A stretch of 64,000 nucleotides of DNA, from positions 248,001-312,000 of the forward strand of contig JAHZIX010000044.1 in the NCBI GenBank assembly GCA_022601195.1, read 5' to 3'. Below the pieces are notes generated by a model. The model searched no databases. It worked only from the letters and a program-made list of their open reading frames with translations, and was not told the origin of the DNA. This stretch comes from Deltaproteobacteria bacterium. Lineage in GTDB: Bacteria > Acidobacteriota > Thermoanaerobaculia > Multivoradales > JAHZIX01. Position numbers and translations under genes: made by a program. Below, piece by piece: positions 51,778 through 61,513 of this stretch. How positions within the stretch are numbered: position 1 is the stretch's first letter; each line of letters begins with the position of its first letter.

Positions 51778-53136
51778 CTAGAGCCGCCACCGCAGGGTGG
51801 TCAGGAGCTCGTTGTTATCCCGTTCGGCGCCGGAGTCTAGAACGAAGGTGTTGTCGCTAAATTCGACGGTCATATCGAGGCCCGGATAGAGGCCGAGACG
51901 AACGCCGAAATCGAGCTTGTCCCACTCCCAGCGCATACTCGCCGCAGGATGAAGCTGCTCTCTGCCGCCGAAATCCGGATCCAAGGTCGAAAAGCGCAGT
52001 GCGGGAGCAATGTAGGTGAATACTTGGCGCCCCGCCACTGCCCAGCGCAGAGGTAGATCGAAGCTCCAGGACACCTCTCCCTCAAAACCATCGCGATCGA
52101 GGCCAGCAACCTCCTGGTCGACGAATTGGCCGAAGAAGGAAAAGTCTCCCAAATAGAGCCACAGGTTGGCTCCCGTCTCGCTCTTTTCCTCGTTCGTGAT
52201 GGGCAGTGGTGTCAGGTCGAAGGGGCCGCGCAGAAGGTCCAGGTCTCCACCATAGAAGGAACCTGAGATGCTGAGATCCTCCGCCAAGTCGCGGCGATAG
52301 GTCCAGACCAAGAAGTCAGCTCCCACGGTCTGAGGTGCATTCTCGAAACGAACTCCCAAGCCGGCCCCCAACTCGAGCTCGTCGAAGTCGAAATCCTCAG
52401 TCTCCGTGTCGTAGAGAATCACGAATCCACTCTTTCGATCTGGATTCGGATTGGTCTGGCGCAGGGCCGGGATACCGTTGTCACCGGCCAGGGCGTTGGG
52501 GTCGCGGATGAACAATGGATTCCCGGCGGTGGCAGAAGCCTTCATGTAGAAGTGCCGACCGAGGTCGACACCGAGCTCCAGTCCCAAATCCTCGAAACGG
52601 TTGAAAGCGGTGGAAACCAACCCGTAGCTCTCCAGGTGCCGATCATTCTGGCGCTCGAAATGAGCGAATTTCCCCAGCTTCACATAGATACCCGAAGAAT
52701 CAGCAAGGCGGGCTGGCCGGGTCTCCTGACCGAAGCGAACCCAGGCCTCGTCGAGATCCACTTTGTGGTCTTCCGAAGTTGGATTGCGGTCGTAGAGGTC
52801 GATGACATCGACCTTGAGACGAGCCGCAAATCCTTTTCCGTGCTGGACGTCTAGCAAGAAAGTCGCTGTGGAGGCTTCAAAATGCTCCCCGGCCTCGACG
52901 GTTTCCAGAAAACCGACCTCTTGTCCAAGAGGCAGAAACTCAGGGGGAAATGGGAACCGCAGGGGAACCCGATTGGAATCGCTATCCCGGTAGTGGACTT
53001 TGGCTTCCACTCCCCAATCCCAATCCCATCCATCGAGGTCCCCTCCTCCATCGCTCTCCTGCGCTGCAGCAAGGCTTGCTACAAAGAGAGCTACGGAGGC
53101 CGCCACAACACCGAGACCCCAAGGCTGCCTGTTCAT
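51778..53136 (-). CDS. Outer-membrane beta-barrel protein (porin-like)
   Basis: A 452-residue protein with a signal peptide (VVAASVALFVASLAAAQE). The rest alternates hydrophobic and polar residues in short strands (WGVEAKVHYRD, GFAARLKVDVIDLY, LGVRFENAPQTVGADFLVWTY, LDFGVRLGLYPGLDMTVEFS) and ends in TLRWRL with a C-terminal aromatic/hydrophobic pattern, as in outer-membrane barrels. I could not assign a specific porin family; alginate-export-type or phosphate-selective porin-like proteins look similar. It starts 4 nt after the thioredoxin-fold gene stop and is probably co-transcribed with it. Confidence 0.75.
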   Translation of the reverse strand: MNRQPWGLGVVAASVALFVASLAAAQESDGGGDLDGWDWDWGVEAKVHYRDSDSNRVPLRFPFPPEFLPLGQEVGFLETVEAGEHFEASTATFLLDVQHGKGFAARLKVDVIDLYDRNPTSEDHKVDLDEAWVRFGQETRPARLADSSGIYVKLGKFAHFERQNDRHLESYGLVSTAFNRFEDLGLELGVDLGRHFYMKASATAGNPLFIRDPNALAGDNGIPALRQTNPNPDRKSGFVILYDTETEDFDFDELELGAGLGVRFENAPQTVGADFLVWTYRRDLAEDLSISGSFYGGDLDLLRGPFDLTPLPITNEEKSETGANLWLYLGDFSFFGQFVDQEVAGLDRDGFEGEVSWSFDLPLRWAVAGRQVFTYIAPALRFSTLDPDFGGREQLHPAASMRWEWDKLDFGVRLGLYPGLDMTVEFSDNTFVLDSGAERDNNELLTTLRWRL

Positions 53137-53140
53137 GAAA

Positions 53141-53956
53141 TCAGCTCCCGCTAAGCATGTTCAAGAGGGTCTTCTCGGGCTGCATCCACATCTGTTTTTC
53201 GATGCGCCCGACTTCTTGCCCACCGACGTAAACGATCCCCGTGGGAACCCCGCCGATCTTAAACTTCTGAACCTCCGGCTCGTCGTTGAAGGGAGGCTTC
53301 GGCACCCCGTAGTACTCCACCGAAACCTTGGATCCTTCCAGGGCCTGGTCGACTTTCAGCATGCGAGGAACATAGGTCTTGCAGAAAGCACACCAAGAGC
53401 CGAAAAAGACCTTCACCTTCACTTCGTCGGACCGTTCCCGCAAGGCAGCCACATCGGCCGCACCGGGCTGATAGCTGGAAGCCTTCAGGACGTACTCGGG
53501 GCTGTAGTCCAACAATTGAGCAGCATCTTTGAGACCGGTGAGAGGGGGCTTGGGGCTGAGCTTCGCCTCTTGACCCGACACCGAGAAGAAGACGTCAGTT
53601 CCCTCGAGGCGAAAAACGCCGGCCTTCAATACTTCTGCATCCGCCAGGATGTCAACGCTGCCATCCGGCTGTTGACTCAGGCTCATCAGACTCACGGTCT
53701 CCACGGCACCGGACCGGGGGCTGAGCATCACCGGAGTCTCGAAAACGGACGTCCGTAGGAGGAAAGCTCCCGCTGTGCGGGATTGGTAGATCTTTGCCTT
53801 CGGCTGTGCCTGACCACCTACTTCCAAAGAGTAGTCACCGGTTAGCTCGAAGTCGCGCAGAACGTTGTCGACGGGAACCTGGCCGAAAGTAGACAAAGTC
53901 GTCACCACAAAAGCGGCCACGGCAAGAAGAGACAGCATTACCGAGTTGGTTTTCAT
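53141..53956 (-). CDS. Exported thioredoxin-fold protein
   Basis: A 271-residue protein with a signal peptide (LLAVAAFVVTTLSTFGQ). An N-terminal beta domain of about 150 residues precedes a thioredoxin fold with active site WCAFC (C189, C192) and the cis-Pro loop GGVPTGIVYV. It would act on disulfides in the periplasm. The ATG at 53956, after AGGAGC, is chosen over an upstream frame start inside the MauE-like gene. It follows the MauE-like gene after 16 nt and precedes the barrel gene by 4 nt. MauE-like proteins often supply electrons or oxidising power to such partners. Confidence 0.85.
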   Translation of the reverse strand: MKTNSVMLSLLAVAAFVVTTLSTFGQVPVDNVLRDFELTGDYSLEVGGQAQPKAKIYQSRTAGAFLLRTSVFETPVMLSPRSGAVETVSLMSLSQQPDGSVDILADAEVLKAGVFRLEGTDVFFSVSGQEAKLSPKPPLTGLKDAAQLLDYSPEYVLKASSYQPGAADVAALRERSDEVKVKVFFGSWCAFCKTYVPRMLKVDQALEGSKVSVEYYGVPKPPFNDEPEVQKFKIGGVPTGIVYVGGQEVGRIEKQMWMQPEKTLLNMLSGS

Positions 53957-53972
53957 ATTTGCTCCTGATGTT

Positions 53973-54968
53973 TCACTGAGCGGCGGCCAAAGCCGGATCA
54001 CCGCTGAAGTCGTCGAGTGGGGGTAAACCAGAAAATGTAGAAACTACAGCTCCCTCTTCCAGGGTAAAGGAACGCGGCAGGCGCCGGTAAAAAAGATGAA
54101 TCAGCTCCTCAGGAATCGAGCGAATCTCGAATCTGGGGGCGAATTGCCAAAAGAACGCTTGTTGTTCCTCCAGAGAATCGTCGCTCAATACCCAAAGGGG
54201 TAGCTCCGGGCCACTGGCCACATAGCTGTTGAGACGCTCGACAGATTCTCCAAAGGCCGGATCTTGGAGATCCGCCAGGACTACCAAATAGCTCCCCTGA
54301 GCGAATTCCGGGACCATGGTTACCAAGCAGATGCTCTCTCCTTCCGGTCCAGCACATAGCTGGCCTACTTGTGCCCCGGGCTTGAGCCGGGTAGCTAGAT
54401 TGTCCAAGGGAAGCTGCGGAGACTTCCAAGCAACGAAAAGGGACAAAGCCGTTGCGAGACCAACGACTGCCCACCGTGGCGCGAGCCAGGCAGTCGAGCC
54501 CCAACGACGAGCCAAAAAGGCTAGTAGGAGAGCCGGTACCAAAAGCAGGATATCTTGCCAAAAGGCCTCGGAGGCAGTGCGTTCCACGAGGCTGCCAAAG
54601 CAGCCACAGGAAGTCCCCTCTTCTCGCAAACCTCGAGCGGTTAGCCAAAAATTCCGGCCGGTCAACCAAAGAAAGAATGCCACCAAAAAAGAGGACGGAA
54701 CCAACACCCAAAGGCGGCGAATTCCTAGGAGCAGCGCCATTCCCAGGCCCACTTCTAGAGCCAGGGCGATAAAAGCGACCGCTTTGGCGGACAACAAGAA
54801 ATCCAGACCCTCCAGGTGGATCTGCTCCACGAAGGCATCCGGGTCGAGTAGCTTCGCCCAGGCTGCTACCAGCAGCACCAAGCCTAGGAAGGCCCCTCCG
54901 CCATATCCAAGAACTTTCTTCCAGGCGGGGGGGGAATGGGGTGGCAGAGAGGCGGCGTCATCCTTCAT
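53973..54968 (-). CDS. MauE/DoxX-like redox membrane protein
   Basis: A 331-residue protein. The first 170 residues hold four membrane helices (GGGAFLGLVLLVAAWAKLLD, AFIALALEVGLGMALLLGI, LVPSSFLVAFFLWLTG, ILLLVPALLLAFLA) and the loop GTSCGCFGSLVERT, the cysteine signature of MauE-type proteins. A further helix is followed by a soluble periplasmic domain of about 130 residues with LVVLADLQDPAFGESVERL, probably a degenerate thioredoxin fold. ATG at 54968 is preferred; a GTG at 54971 is next to it. MauE is needed for disulfide formation in methylamine dehydrogenase maturation; here the client is unknown. Confidence 0.85.
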   Translation of the reverse strand: MKDDAASLPPHSPPAWKKVLGYGGGAFLGLVLLVAAWAKLLDPDAFVEQIHLEGLDFLLSAKAVAFIALALEVGLGMALLLGIRRLWVLVPSSFLVAFFLWLTGRNFWLTARGLREEGTSCGCFGSLVERTASEAFWQDILLLVPALLLAFLARRWGSTAWLAPRWAVVGLATALSLFVAWKSPQLPLDNLATRLKPGAQVGQLCAGPEGESICLVTMVPEFAQGSYLVVLADLQDPAFGESVERLNSYVASGPELPLWVLSDDSLEEQQAFFWQFAPRFEIRSIPEELIHLFYRRLPRSFTLEEGAVVSTFSGLPPLDDFSGDPALAAAQ

Positions 54969-55042
54969 CACCAGGAAATCCTAGCCTTGCCTCCCTATTG
55001 GCCGCAAGGGCCGAGGGGATTCTCTAGTCGATTCCGCTGGGT

Positions 55043-56974
55043 TCAGGGGGTCAGATCGTGGGTCAGCAGAATCTCTCTCAGCCCCAAAAGGGAAGAAAGA
55101 TTGTGCTGCACATAGTCGATTCGCACGCTCCACTGAGCGAGCCCTTCTCGGAACCCGCCCAGCGAGCGGTCCGGCCGAGGCAGATAAAGCACGTTCTCCT
55201 CGTTGAACTGACACCGCAGCTGAAAGGCCGCGGCCTTCTCCAGCGCTATCTGGTATTGCCCTGGGTCGACCTCAGCTCGAAGGGTGATCGAATGAATAGC
55301 GATCAGGGCTTCCGAGCGGGTCGCGGTGGAAGTTGATCCCGGAGGGGCGTAGTAAGTGCCAACCCACTCTGGGTTGGGATCCTCCTGGCGCTGAGTCGAC
55401 AGAATCCCCAGGGCAATGCGCCGGCCATGGAGGTAATACTGCCGCCTACCGCCCGTTAGCTCGTGAAGCTCGTCCAAGGCCATCAGCAACCAATGGTCGT
55501 GGGGCAATTGATCGTAGGTCTTGCCTAGGTCTCGGACCCCCATCAACCACCCGGCCCCCCGTTCCGCAGCATTGAACCAAGAGCTCTGGGAACCTTCCGG
55601 ATGAATACGGCTGTAGCGCACCAGGGCGAGCACGGCTTCGCCGGGGTAGTACAGGGACTCGAAGGGTGGTCCCTCTGCCTTCCCGAGGAAATAGAGGTGC
55701 TCGAAACGACCATCCGGGGCTTGTTGAAAAGTCAGGAAGCGAGCCAAGCGATCCATCTTCTCCCGCCAGCGGTCATCCTCGGTCACCTCGTAATGCTTCA
55801 ATAAAGCCAATAGGGCCAGTGCCGTTCCCCCCAGTTTGGCTCGGCCGCCCCGGGAGACAATGGCCTCGAACCCTGCTTCAGTGTCCTCCGGACGCGGCGG
55901 TCGAGCAAAACGTAATAGGGACTCCAGGCCGCCCTCTCCGGCTACTAGGAATCGCTCATCGCCGGTCTTCTCGAACAATTCGAACAGGGAGTAACAGGTA
56001 CCTGCTTGGCGAAGCAGGTTGGAAGCTCCTAAGTAGCCGTCGAAACGAGGGTCGTAGTTGTAGCCGAAGGAGCCGTCCGGGAGCTGGTGACGCAGGAGAT
56101 ACTCACCCCCAGCAATGGCGGCGGAGAGAAGAGCATCGGGGGTAATCTCCGGTTGCCGATTGCCTCTCACAAGCTCGTAGGCACCGCCCTGGAAATCCTC
56201 AAAGAAACTCATCACGACAGGAAAGTTGGGCTCGGGCTTCGCAGGAGCAGAAGCTTCTATCTCCACAAGCTCAGGAGGGACACCCCTGCCATCTTCCGCC
56301 AAATAGCTCCTTAGACTGTCCGGTCGAAGCCGTCCCCCCGTATCCATCACCTGGCGAGACAAAAGCTCCTCCGAAAGTAGAAGGAGCCCAGGCTCCGCCA
56401 GCCAATAGCCCAATTGCCTTCGATCGAGAAGGCCTGCATCACCGAAACCCGGCGCCTCCCTTTGCCAATCGAGAACAACATCTAATTTCAAACGCCCCGA
56501 AGATATTTCTTCGGGCTCGGCGAGAGCGAGAAGTTGGCGGCTCGCTACACCCACCGCCTCCTCAACGGTAGCTCCCCGTCCCTGGGTCACCCGGGCGGTA
56601 CGAGCCGATCGACTCAGGCTCAGCACGACAGTGACCAGGTCACCCGGCGACTCCGTGCTCGGAAATCGCTCTTCTTGGGGCATTCTTCCCAGTCGTGAAG
56701 AGGTCGTCAGGAGTTCCCGCGCTTGCCCTAGCCAACGAGCAGCTGAAGCAGCATCCGGAACCTCCACCGGAGTCACAGCGATCCCTGCTGGGGAGGCTGT
56801 CGCTACCGCAGATGGGTTTGCTGAAGAAGGTCTACCCTCTCCACAACCGAAGAGAAGAAGAAAAGCCGCGCCCAGGAAACACCATGGCCGACGGCAGCTT
56901 GCGCCGGAGAAAGGTCGAAAGGACCACCTCGAAGGCGGTTTTCTGGGCGGAGGTGAAGGGCGGAGGGCGGTCAC
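55043..56974 (-). CDS. Putative lipoprotein with alpha/alpha-toroid-like domain
   Basis: A 643-residue protein with a lipobox (FLLLFGCGEG). Residues about 60-250 form a mixed domain with no recognised match. Residues 285-640 contain repeated helix pairs such as DALLSAAIAGGEYLLRHQLPDGSFGYNYD, LFELFEKTGDERFLVAGEGGLESLLRFA, LALLALLKHYEVTEDDRWREKM and ALVRYSRIHPEGS, the pattern of (alpha/alpha)6 barrels such as terpenoid cyclase-like or epimerase-like folds. QLPDGSFGYNYD resembles the QxxDGSW motif of prenyltransferase/squalene-cyclase repeats. I cannot assign a reaction. It precedes the MauE-like gene by 74 nt on the same strand. Confidence 0.75.
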   Translation of the reverse strand: MTALRPSPPPRKPPSRWSFRPFSGASCRRPWCFLGAAFLLLFGCGEGRPSSANPSAVATASPAGIAVTPVEVPDAASAARWLGQARELLTTSSRLGRMPQEERFPSTESPGDLVTVVLSLSRSARTARVTQGRGATVEEAVGVASRQLLALAEPEEISSGRLKLDVVLDWQREAPGFGDAGLLDRRQLGYWLAEPGLLLLSEELLSRQVMDTGGRLRPDSLRSYLAEDGRGVPPELVEIEASAPAKPEPNFPVVMSFFEDFQGGAYELVRGNRQPEITPDALLSAAIAGGEYLLRHQLPDGSFGYNYDPRFDGYLGASNLLRQAGTCYSLFELFEKTGDERFLVAGEGGLESLLRFARPPRPEDTEAGFEAIVSRGGRAKLGGTALALLALLKHYEVTEDDRWREKMDRLARFLTFQQAPDGRFEHLYFLGKAEGPPFESLYYPGEAVLALVRYSRIHPEGSQSSWFNAAERGAGWLMGVRDLGKTYDQLPHDHWLLMALDELHELTGGRRQYYLHGRRIALGILSTQRQEDPNPEWVGTYYAPPGSTSTATRSEALIAIHSITLRAEVDPGQYQIALEKAAAFQLRCQFNEENVLYLPRPDRSLGGFREGLAQWSVRIDYVQHNLSSLLGLREILLTHDLTP

Positions 56975-57035
56975 GAGAAAAGGTGTCTGTCAGGGAAATT
57001 TGGGATTTGGGTCAACGGACCGGACGACGGAAAGA

Positions 57036-58487
57036 TCAGGAATCCCGTCCTGCACCGACGTAGGTGCCGGAAAGAACGTCGTGGAGGCCCCGGTGACCGC
57101 GGTTGAACGCCGCCATCAGGAAACCGAAACCCAGTGCCAAAGCGCTGGCGCAGTAGCCGGCGAAGCGCAGGAGCGCTCGACCCGCGCCAATACCAGGAAC
57201 CCGAGACCCGGCTTCGTAGACGTAGAGGCCGAGGACACGCTTTCCGGGGGTCGTTCCCCAAAGGTGCCAGCCAAATACCTGCAACAAAAGTTGCAGACCA
57301 AATGAGGCGGTATAGAAAACCGTCGCTCCCTTGGAGCTCCAAGGCCCTCCTGCCAACAGGGAAGCGATAGCCCCGAGAGCGAGGACCAGCACGCCATCCA
57401 AGAGACCCGCCAAAGCTCGGACTCCGATTCCCGCCGCTGGAACCTCACGCTGTTGAGGGCTAGATTTCGGCGGCCGATCCAACTCCGAGGCAGGCTTGGC
57501 GCGAGGTCCTGGAGCCGGCCTTTCAGGGGAAACCGCCGACGGCAAGCCTGGTGCTAGGTCGAGTTCATCTAGCTCATCCAGAGAAGGCAACAGCTCCTTG
57601 CTCGTCGAACCGGCGGACGGTACCGAGGGAGGAGCCACCGGAAGAGCTGGAGGAATGGAAGCTCCCTCCTTGGAAGGAGTGGTCGAGGGAGCGCTAGAAC
57701 CAGGGGCAGTCGCCTTCGGTGGAAGCGGCATCGAGGGGATGGAAGGCATGGGGGGAGGCGTCTCCCCGGATGAGTCCGGAAGGGCTTGATCCAGAGCTTC
57801 GTCCAGATCGGGTGCCAGACGACGAATCGCCTCCTGGAGAGTGTCATTGCCTACCGCTGTTTTTTCTCGCGAAATGTCTGGAAGGTCGGACCGCTGGGCC
57901 TCGAAGACGGGTGACCTCGGCGGCTCTGGAGGCGCCTCCGGAACGGGACTGGCGACAGAGCCAGGCCGGGTAGCCAACCCGGGATCGGACTCTGGTTTGG
58001 GCTCCGAAACTGGCTCCGGAATTGGCTCTCGAACGGCAGGCGATGAGGGCTGAGCAGGAGCCGCAACCGGGTCCTGTGGACCCTGGAGGGTCTCCTGAAT
58101 GGGCTCGCCAAATTCCGCCAAGGCATCTGCCTGCTCCGCCTCCGCCAAGACATCGGCAAAGGAATACTCGTCGGTGCTGTCGATCGAAACCAAAGAGAAG
58201 TGTGTTTCCCCGAGGGTTACCTTGTCACCCACGCGAAGCACTCTCTCTCCTTCGACTTGGTCCCCATTCACGAAGGTCCCATTGCTGGAAGAAAGATCCC
58301 GCAGCAGGACTTCGTCGCCCTGAGTCCTGATCAAAGCATGGCTTCGGCTGACGCTCGGGTCTTTCAGAACCAGCTGGCAGCTGCGGCTACGGCCGGCGAG
58401 AGTCTCCCCCTCCACCAGCTCACAGTTGCCACTGCTCGAACGCAGCACATATCTGGGGCGATCGGAAATCGCTGAGTCCTCCTGCAT
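57036..58487 (-). CDS. FHA-domain protein with proline-rich linker and RDD membrane domain
   Basis: A 483-residue protein. The N-terminal FHA domain (about 20-105) has LAGRSRSC, VSRSHALI and LSSSNGTFVNGDQV. Residues 110-340 are a Pro/Ser/Glu-rich low-complexity linker. The C-terminal part (about 345-480) is an RDD domain with three to four membrane helices: GVRALAGLLDGVLVLALGAIASLLA (Arg and Asp of the RDD signature), GWHLWGTTPGKRVLGLYVY and RALLRFAGYCASALALGFGFLMAAFNRGHRGLHDVLSGTYV. It would tether a phosphothreonine reader to the membrane. It is probably a monocistronic gene or linked to the downstream lipoprotein gene (61-nt gap). Confidence 0.88.
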   Translation of the reverse strand: MQEDSAISDRPRYVLRSSSGNCELVEGETLAGRSRSCQLVLKDPSVSRSHALIRTQGDEVLLRDLSSSNGTFVNGDQVEGERVLRVGDKVTLGETHFSLVSIDSTDEYSFADVLAEAEQADALAEFGEPIQETLQGPQDPVAAPAQPSSPAVREPIPEPVSEPKPESDPGLATRPGSVASPVPEAPPEPPRSPVFEAQRSDLPDISREKTAVGNDTLQEAIRRLAPDLDEALDQALPDSSGETPPPMPSIPSMPLPPKATAPGSSAPSTTPSKEGASIPPALPVAPPSVPSAGSTSKELLPSLDELDELDLAPGLPSAVSPERPAPGPRAKPASELDRPPKSSPQQREVPAAGIGVRALAGLLDGVLVLALGAIASLLAGGPWSSKGATVFYTASFGLQLLLQVFGWHLWGTTPGKRVLGLYVYEAGSRVPGIGAGRALLRFAGYCASALALGFGFLMAAFNRGHRGLHDVLSGTYVGAGRDS

Positions 58488-58579
58488 CCAGCGGCGCCAA
58501 ACCTGCGCCTCAACGATTCAAAGTCACTTTTCCTTTTAGGATACCACGCAACACTCCACAGGATTGTAGATCCATCGAC

Positions 58580-61513
58580 TCATCCTGGACTCCCTACGGC
58601 TCTCTCTCGATCTGACTGCGAGAGCTGGAGATGACGCCTCAGCTCCACCGCCGTAGGACCCTCGCCAGCGCGCATCATTTGCTGTAGGGATCCCGCGAAG
58701 AGTAACTCCCCACCACCGGTGCCGCCCCCAGGCCCGAGATCGACCACCCAATCACACCGGGCGATCAGGTCCGGACTATGTTCGACGACAATCACTCCAT
58801 CCCCCTGAGTCACCAAACGCCTCAAAGTTCTGGCCAAGAGATCGATGTCTGAAAGATGCAGCCCCGTGGTGGGCTCGTCAAAAAGGAAGAGACGAGGTTT
58901 GTGACCTCGAGGCCGATCGAGAAAGCTCGCCAGCTTCAACCGCTGTGCTTCCCCTCCGGACAGAGTCGAGGTCGGCTGCCCCAGGTGCAGGTAGCCAAGC
59001 CCAACTTCCGAAAGAAGCGCTAGGCGACGCAGGAGCTTCCGGGCTCCGGAAAAGAAATCCTGAGCTTCGTCCACAGTCAGCTCCAAGACTTCTGCAATGG
59101 TTAACCCCTGGACTCGAATCCCCAGGGTTTGCGGCCGAAAGCGCCGTCCTTGGCAGACGTCGCAGGTCACTGAAACGGAAGCCATGAAATGCATGTCCAC
59201 TTCCGTCAACCCCGTGCCTTTACACTCGGGGCAGCGACCCCGATCGACATTGAAGGAGAAGTGTCCAGCCGTGATCCCAGCTTCTTTGGCCGCCTCAGTC
59301 GCAGCGAAAATCTTCCGCACCTCGTCGTAGGCCCCTACATAGGTCACCGGATTAGAACGGCTGGATCGGCCCAAGGGCTTTTGATCTACCAGGATCACAT
59401 CCTCCAGATCATCCAGACCGGCGAGACCGTCGCAGTCCCCTGGCTCTACATTCACCACTCCCTTGGAGCGTTGATAGGTCCCGTATAAGACGTTCTCTAC
59501 GAGGGTAGATTTTCCCGACCCGGAAACCCCTGTTACCGCCACCAGGGTTCCCAAGGGAAGCCGCAAATCGAAACCCTTGAGGTTGTGGGCCCGGGCTCCC
59601 CGAATGACCACCTGCGACCTCGCTGCGATCTCCTCTTCCAAAGAGGGAAGCCCTTTTTCTCGACGCGCCCGGGCTGCCTGGTCGAGAGCTTGGTCTGGTG
59701 GCCGCAGCAGGAAACGGCCGGTAACCGACTTCGGTTCTCGAAGTGCCTCCTCTGGTGGGCCCTGAGCCATCAACTCCCCACCATGTACCCCCGCCGCCGG
59801 ACCGAGATCGATCAGATAGTCCGCCCCTTCGATGAGCACTCGGTCGTGCTCCACCACCAAAACCGTGTTGCCTCGAGCTGCCAAATCCCGTAGCAGTAAC
59901 AGCAGGCGATCGCTATCGACCGGGTGGAGGCCGATCGTCGGCTCGTCGAGGACGTAGAGAGTGTGGGTCAGGCCGGAACCGAGAGCGGCCGCCAAATGGA
60001 TCCGCTGGGTCTCACCCCCGGACAAGGTCCGCGCCTGGCGATCTAACGTCAAATAGCCCAACCCAACCCGGTGCAGGACTCCGACCCTCTCCTGGAGCTG
60101 TTCGAGGAGATGCCCGGCCACCTCTTGCTGCCGTTTGGACCAACGGTGATTCTCCAGCCAGGAGTTGAGATCTTCAATGCTCCGGCGGGACAGCTCCGGC
60201 AAGGTATGCCCCTCCAGACGAACCGCTAGGGCCCCGGGCTTGAGGCGGGTCCCTCGGCACTCCAGGCAGGGAGTGTAGGCCCGGTAACGGGCTAGGAGAA
60301 CGCGCACGTGGACCCGGTAGATCTTGCGCTCCAGCCAGGAAAAGAAACGCTCCAGGGTTAGAAACCCGCTCTCCTTTCGCGCTGGTCCACGCCAGATCCA
60401 CTCCTGAGTCTCCGCATCCAGGTCCTGCCACGGCTGATCTAAGGGCACTCCTCGGGTCCGGCAGGCGACGAAGAGATCTTCGTAGTGCTTCTCATAGGCC
60501 GGGGTGTTCCAAGGGGCGAAAGGGCGTTCTGCTAGGGAGCGGCGAGGATCCGGAATCACTCGTTCGGGATCGATTCCGACCACCCGGCCAAAGCCTTGAC
60601 AGGAAGGACAAGCTCCCAGAGGAGAGTTGAAGGAGAATAGAGCCGGAGTCGGGCGCGGGAAGACATCTCCACATTGCACACAGCCGAGTTGGCGGGAGTA
60701 GAACCTGGGCTCCCCTGCTCCATGCACCTCCAAGCTCCCGGAACCCAACTGAAACCCCTCCTCCACAGCGGAAGCGAGAGCAGCGCTGACGGTGTCCTTG
60801 GCCTTGAACCGGCCCAGTACCAACGGCAGGGTCGCCCAGGCCTTGGGCCAATTGGCACCCGGCTCTAGACGCTCTACCGGGTGCTCCACCGGCCGCTCCA
60901 TTGGACCCTCACTGGGCACTTCCTTGGCCTCTTCCTTGAGGCGCCGGCCAAATCCCTGGCGAATCAACTCGCGAAGGGTTTCCCGGGCTTTTCTCTTCGG
61001 TCGGACTAGCCGCACCACCAACAAGAATCGATCTCCGGCACCTCCCTGGGCCAGCTCCTCGGCGACCTCCTGGGGAGTAAAAGCCCGAGCACTTCCATGT
61101 CCACGGGGGCATTCCACCTGCCCTAGGTGGGTGAACAACAGCCGTAGGACATCCTGGACTTCGGTCAGGGTTCCCACGGTCGACCGGGCGTTCCTAACGC
61201 TGTTGACAGCCACCAGGGCCACCGGTGGCAAGATATTTTCGATGGCGTCGACGGGAGGTCGCTCCATCTGCTGCAGAAACTGGCGAGCATAGGTGGACAT
61301 GGACTCCACGAAACGCCGCTGCCCCTCGGCAAACACCGTGTCGAAAGCCAGGGATGACTTCCCAGCTCCGGATGGACCGGTGACGACGGTGACCTTGCCG
61401 TGAGGAATGCGGCAGCTCACGCCTTTGAGATTGTGGGTCCAGGCGCCGACCACCTCGATGGCATCACGGGGATGATCCTCGCGGGCTCGGCGCTGATTGG
61501 GGCGACGAGTCAT
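58580..61513 (-). CDS. uvrA: UvrA-family ABC ATPase, divergent (977 aa)
   Basis: Two ABC halves with Walker A GPSGAGKSS (46-54) and GVSGSGKST, signatures LSGGETQRIHLA and LSGGEAQRLKLA, and zinc CxxC pairs in CVQC/CPSC, CLEC and CPEC/CDVC. The start is fixed by the ATGA overlap with the ATP-grasp gene at 61510. It departs from housekeeping UvrA: the segment normally reading SIDQK after LSPAI is VALVAVN, so the first Q-loop Gln is lost, the second half retains it (LVDQKPLGRSSRSNP), and the Cys pair usually following the first conserved block is reduced to one (ECPRGHG). It may be a specialised paralogue, for example in resistance or repair. Whether it binds UvrB cannot be told. Confidence 0.88.
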   Translation of the reverse strand: MTRRPNQRRAREDHPRDAIEVVGAWTHNLKGVSCRIPHGKVTVVTGPSGAGKSSLAFDTVFAEGQRRFVESMSTYARQFLQQMERPPVDAIENILPPVALVAVNSVRNARSTVGTLTEVQDVLRLLFTHLGQVECPRGHGSARAFTPQEVAEELAQGGAGDRFLLVVRLVRPKRKARETLRELIRQGFGRRLKEEAKEVPSEGPMERPVEHPVERLEPGANWPKAWATLPLVLGRFKAKDTVSAALASAVEEGFQLGSGSLEVHGAGEPRFYSRQLGCVQCGDVFPRPTPALFSFNSPLGACPSCQGFGRVVGIDPERVIPDPRRSLAERPFAPWNTPAYEKHYEDLFVACRTRGVPLDQPWQDLDAETQEWIWRGPARKESGFLTLERFFSWLERKIYRVHVRVLLARYRAYTPCLECRGTRLKPGALAVRLEGHTLPELSRRSIEDLNSWLENHRWSKRQQEVAGHLLEQLQERVGVLHRVGLGYLTLDRQARTLSGGETQRIHLAAALGSGLTHTLYVLDEPTIGLHPVDSDRLLLLLRDLAARGNTVLVVEHDRVLIEGADYLIDLGPAAGVHGGELMAQGPPEEALREPKSVTGRFLLRPPDQALDQAARARREKGLPSLEEEIAARSQVVIRGARAHNLKGFDLRLPLGTLVAVTGVSGSGKSTLVENVLYGTYQRSKGVVNVEPGDCDGLAGLDDLEDVILVDQKPLGRSSRSNPVTYVGAYDEVRKIFAATEAAKEAGITAGHFSFNVDRGRCPECKGTGLTEVDMHFMASVSVTCDVCQGRRFRPQTLGIRVQGLTIAEVLELTVDEAQDFFSGARKLLRRLALLSEVGLGYLHLGQPTSTLSGGEAQRLKLASFLDRPRGHKPRLFLFDEPTTGLHLSDIDLLARTLRRLVTQGDGVIVVEHSPDLIARCDWVVDLGPGGGTGGGELLFAGSLQQMMRAGEGPTAVELRRHLQLSQSDRERAVGSPG

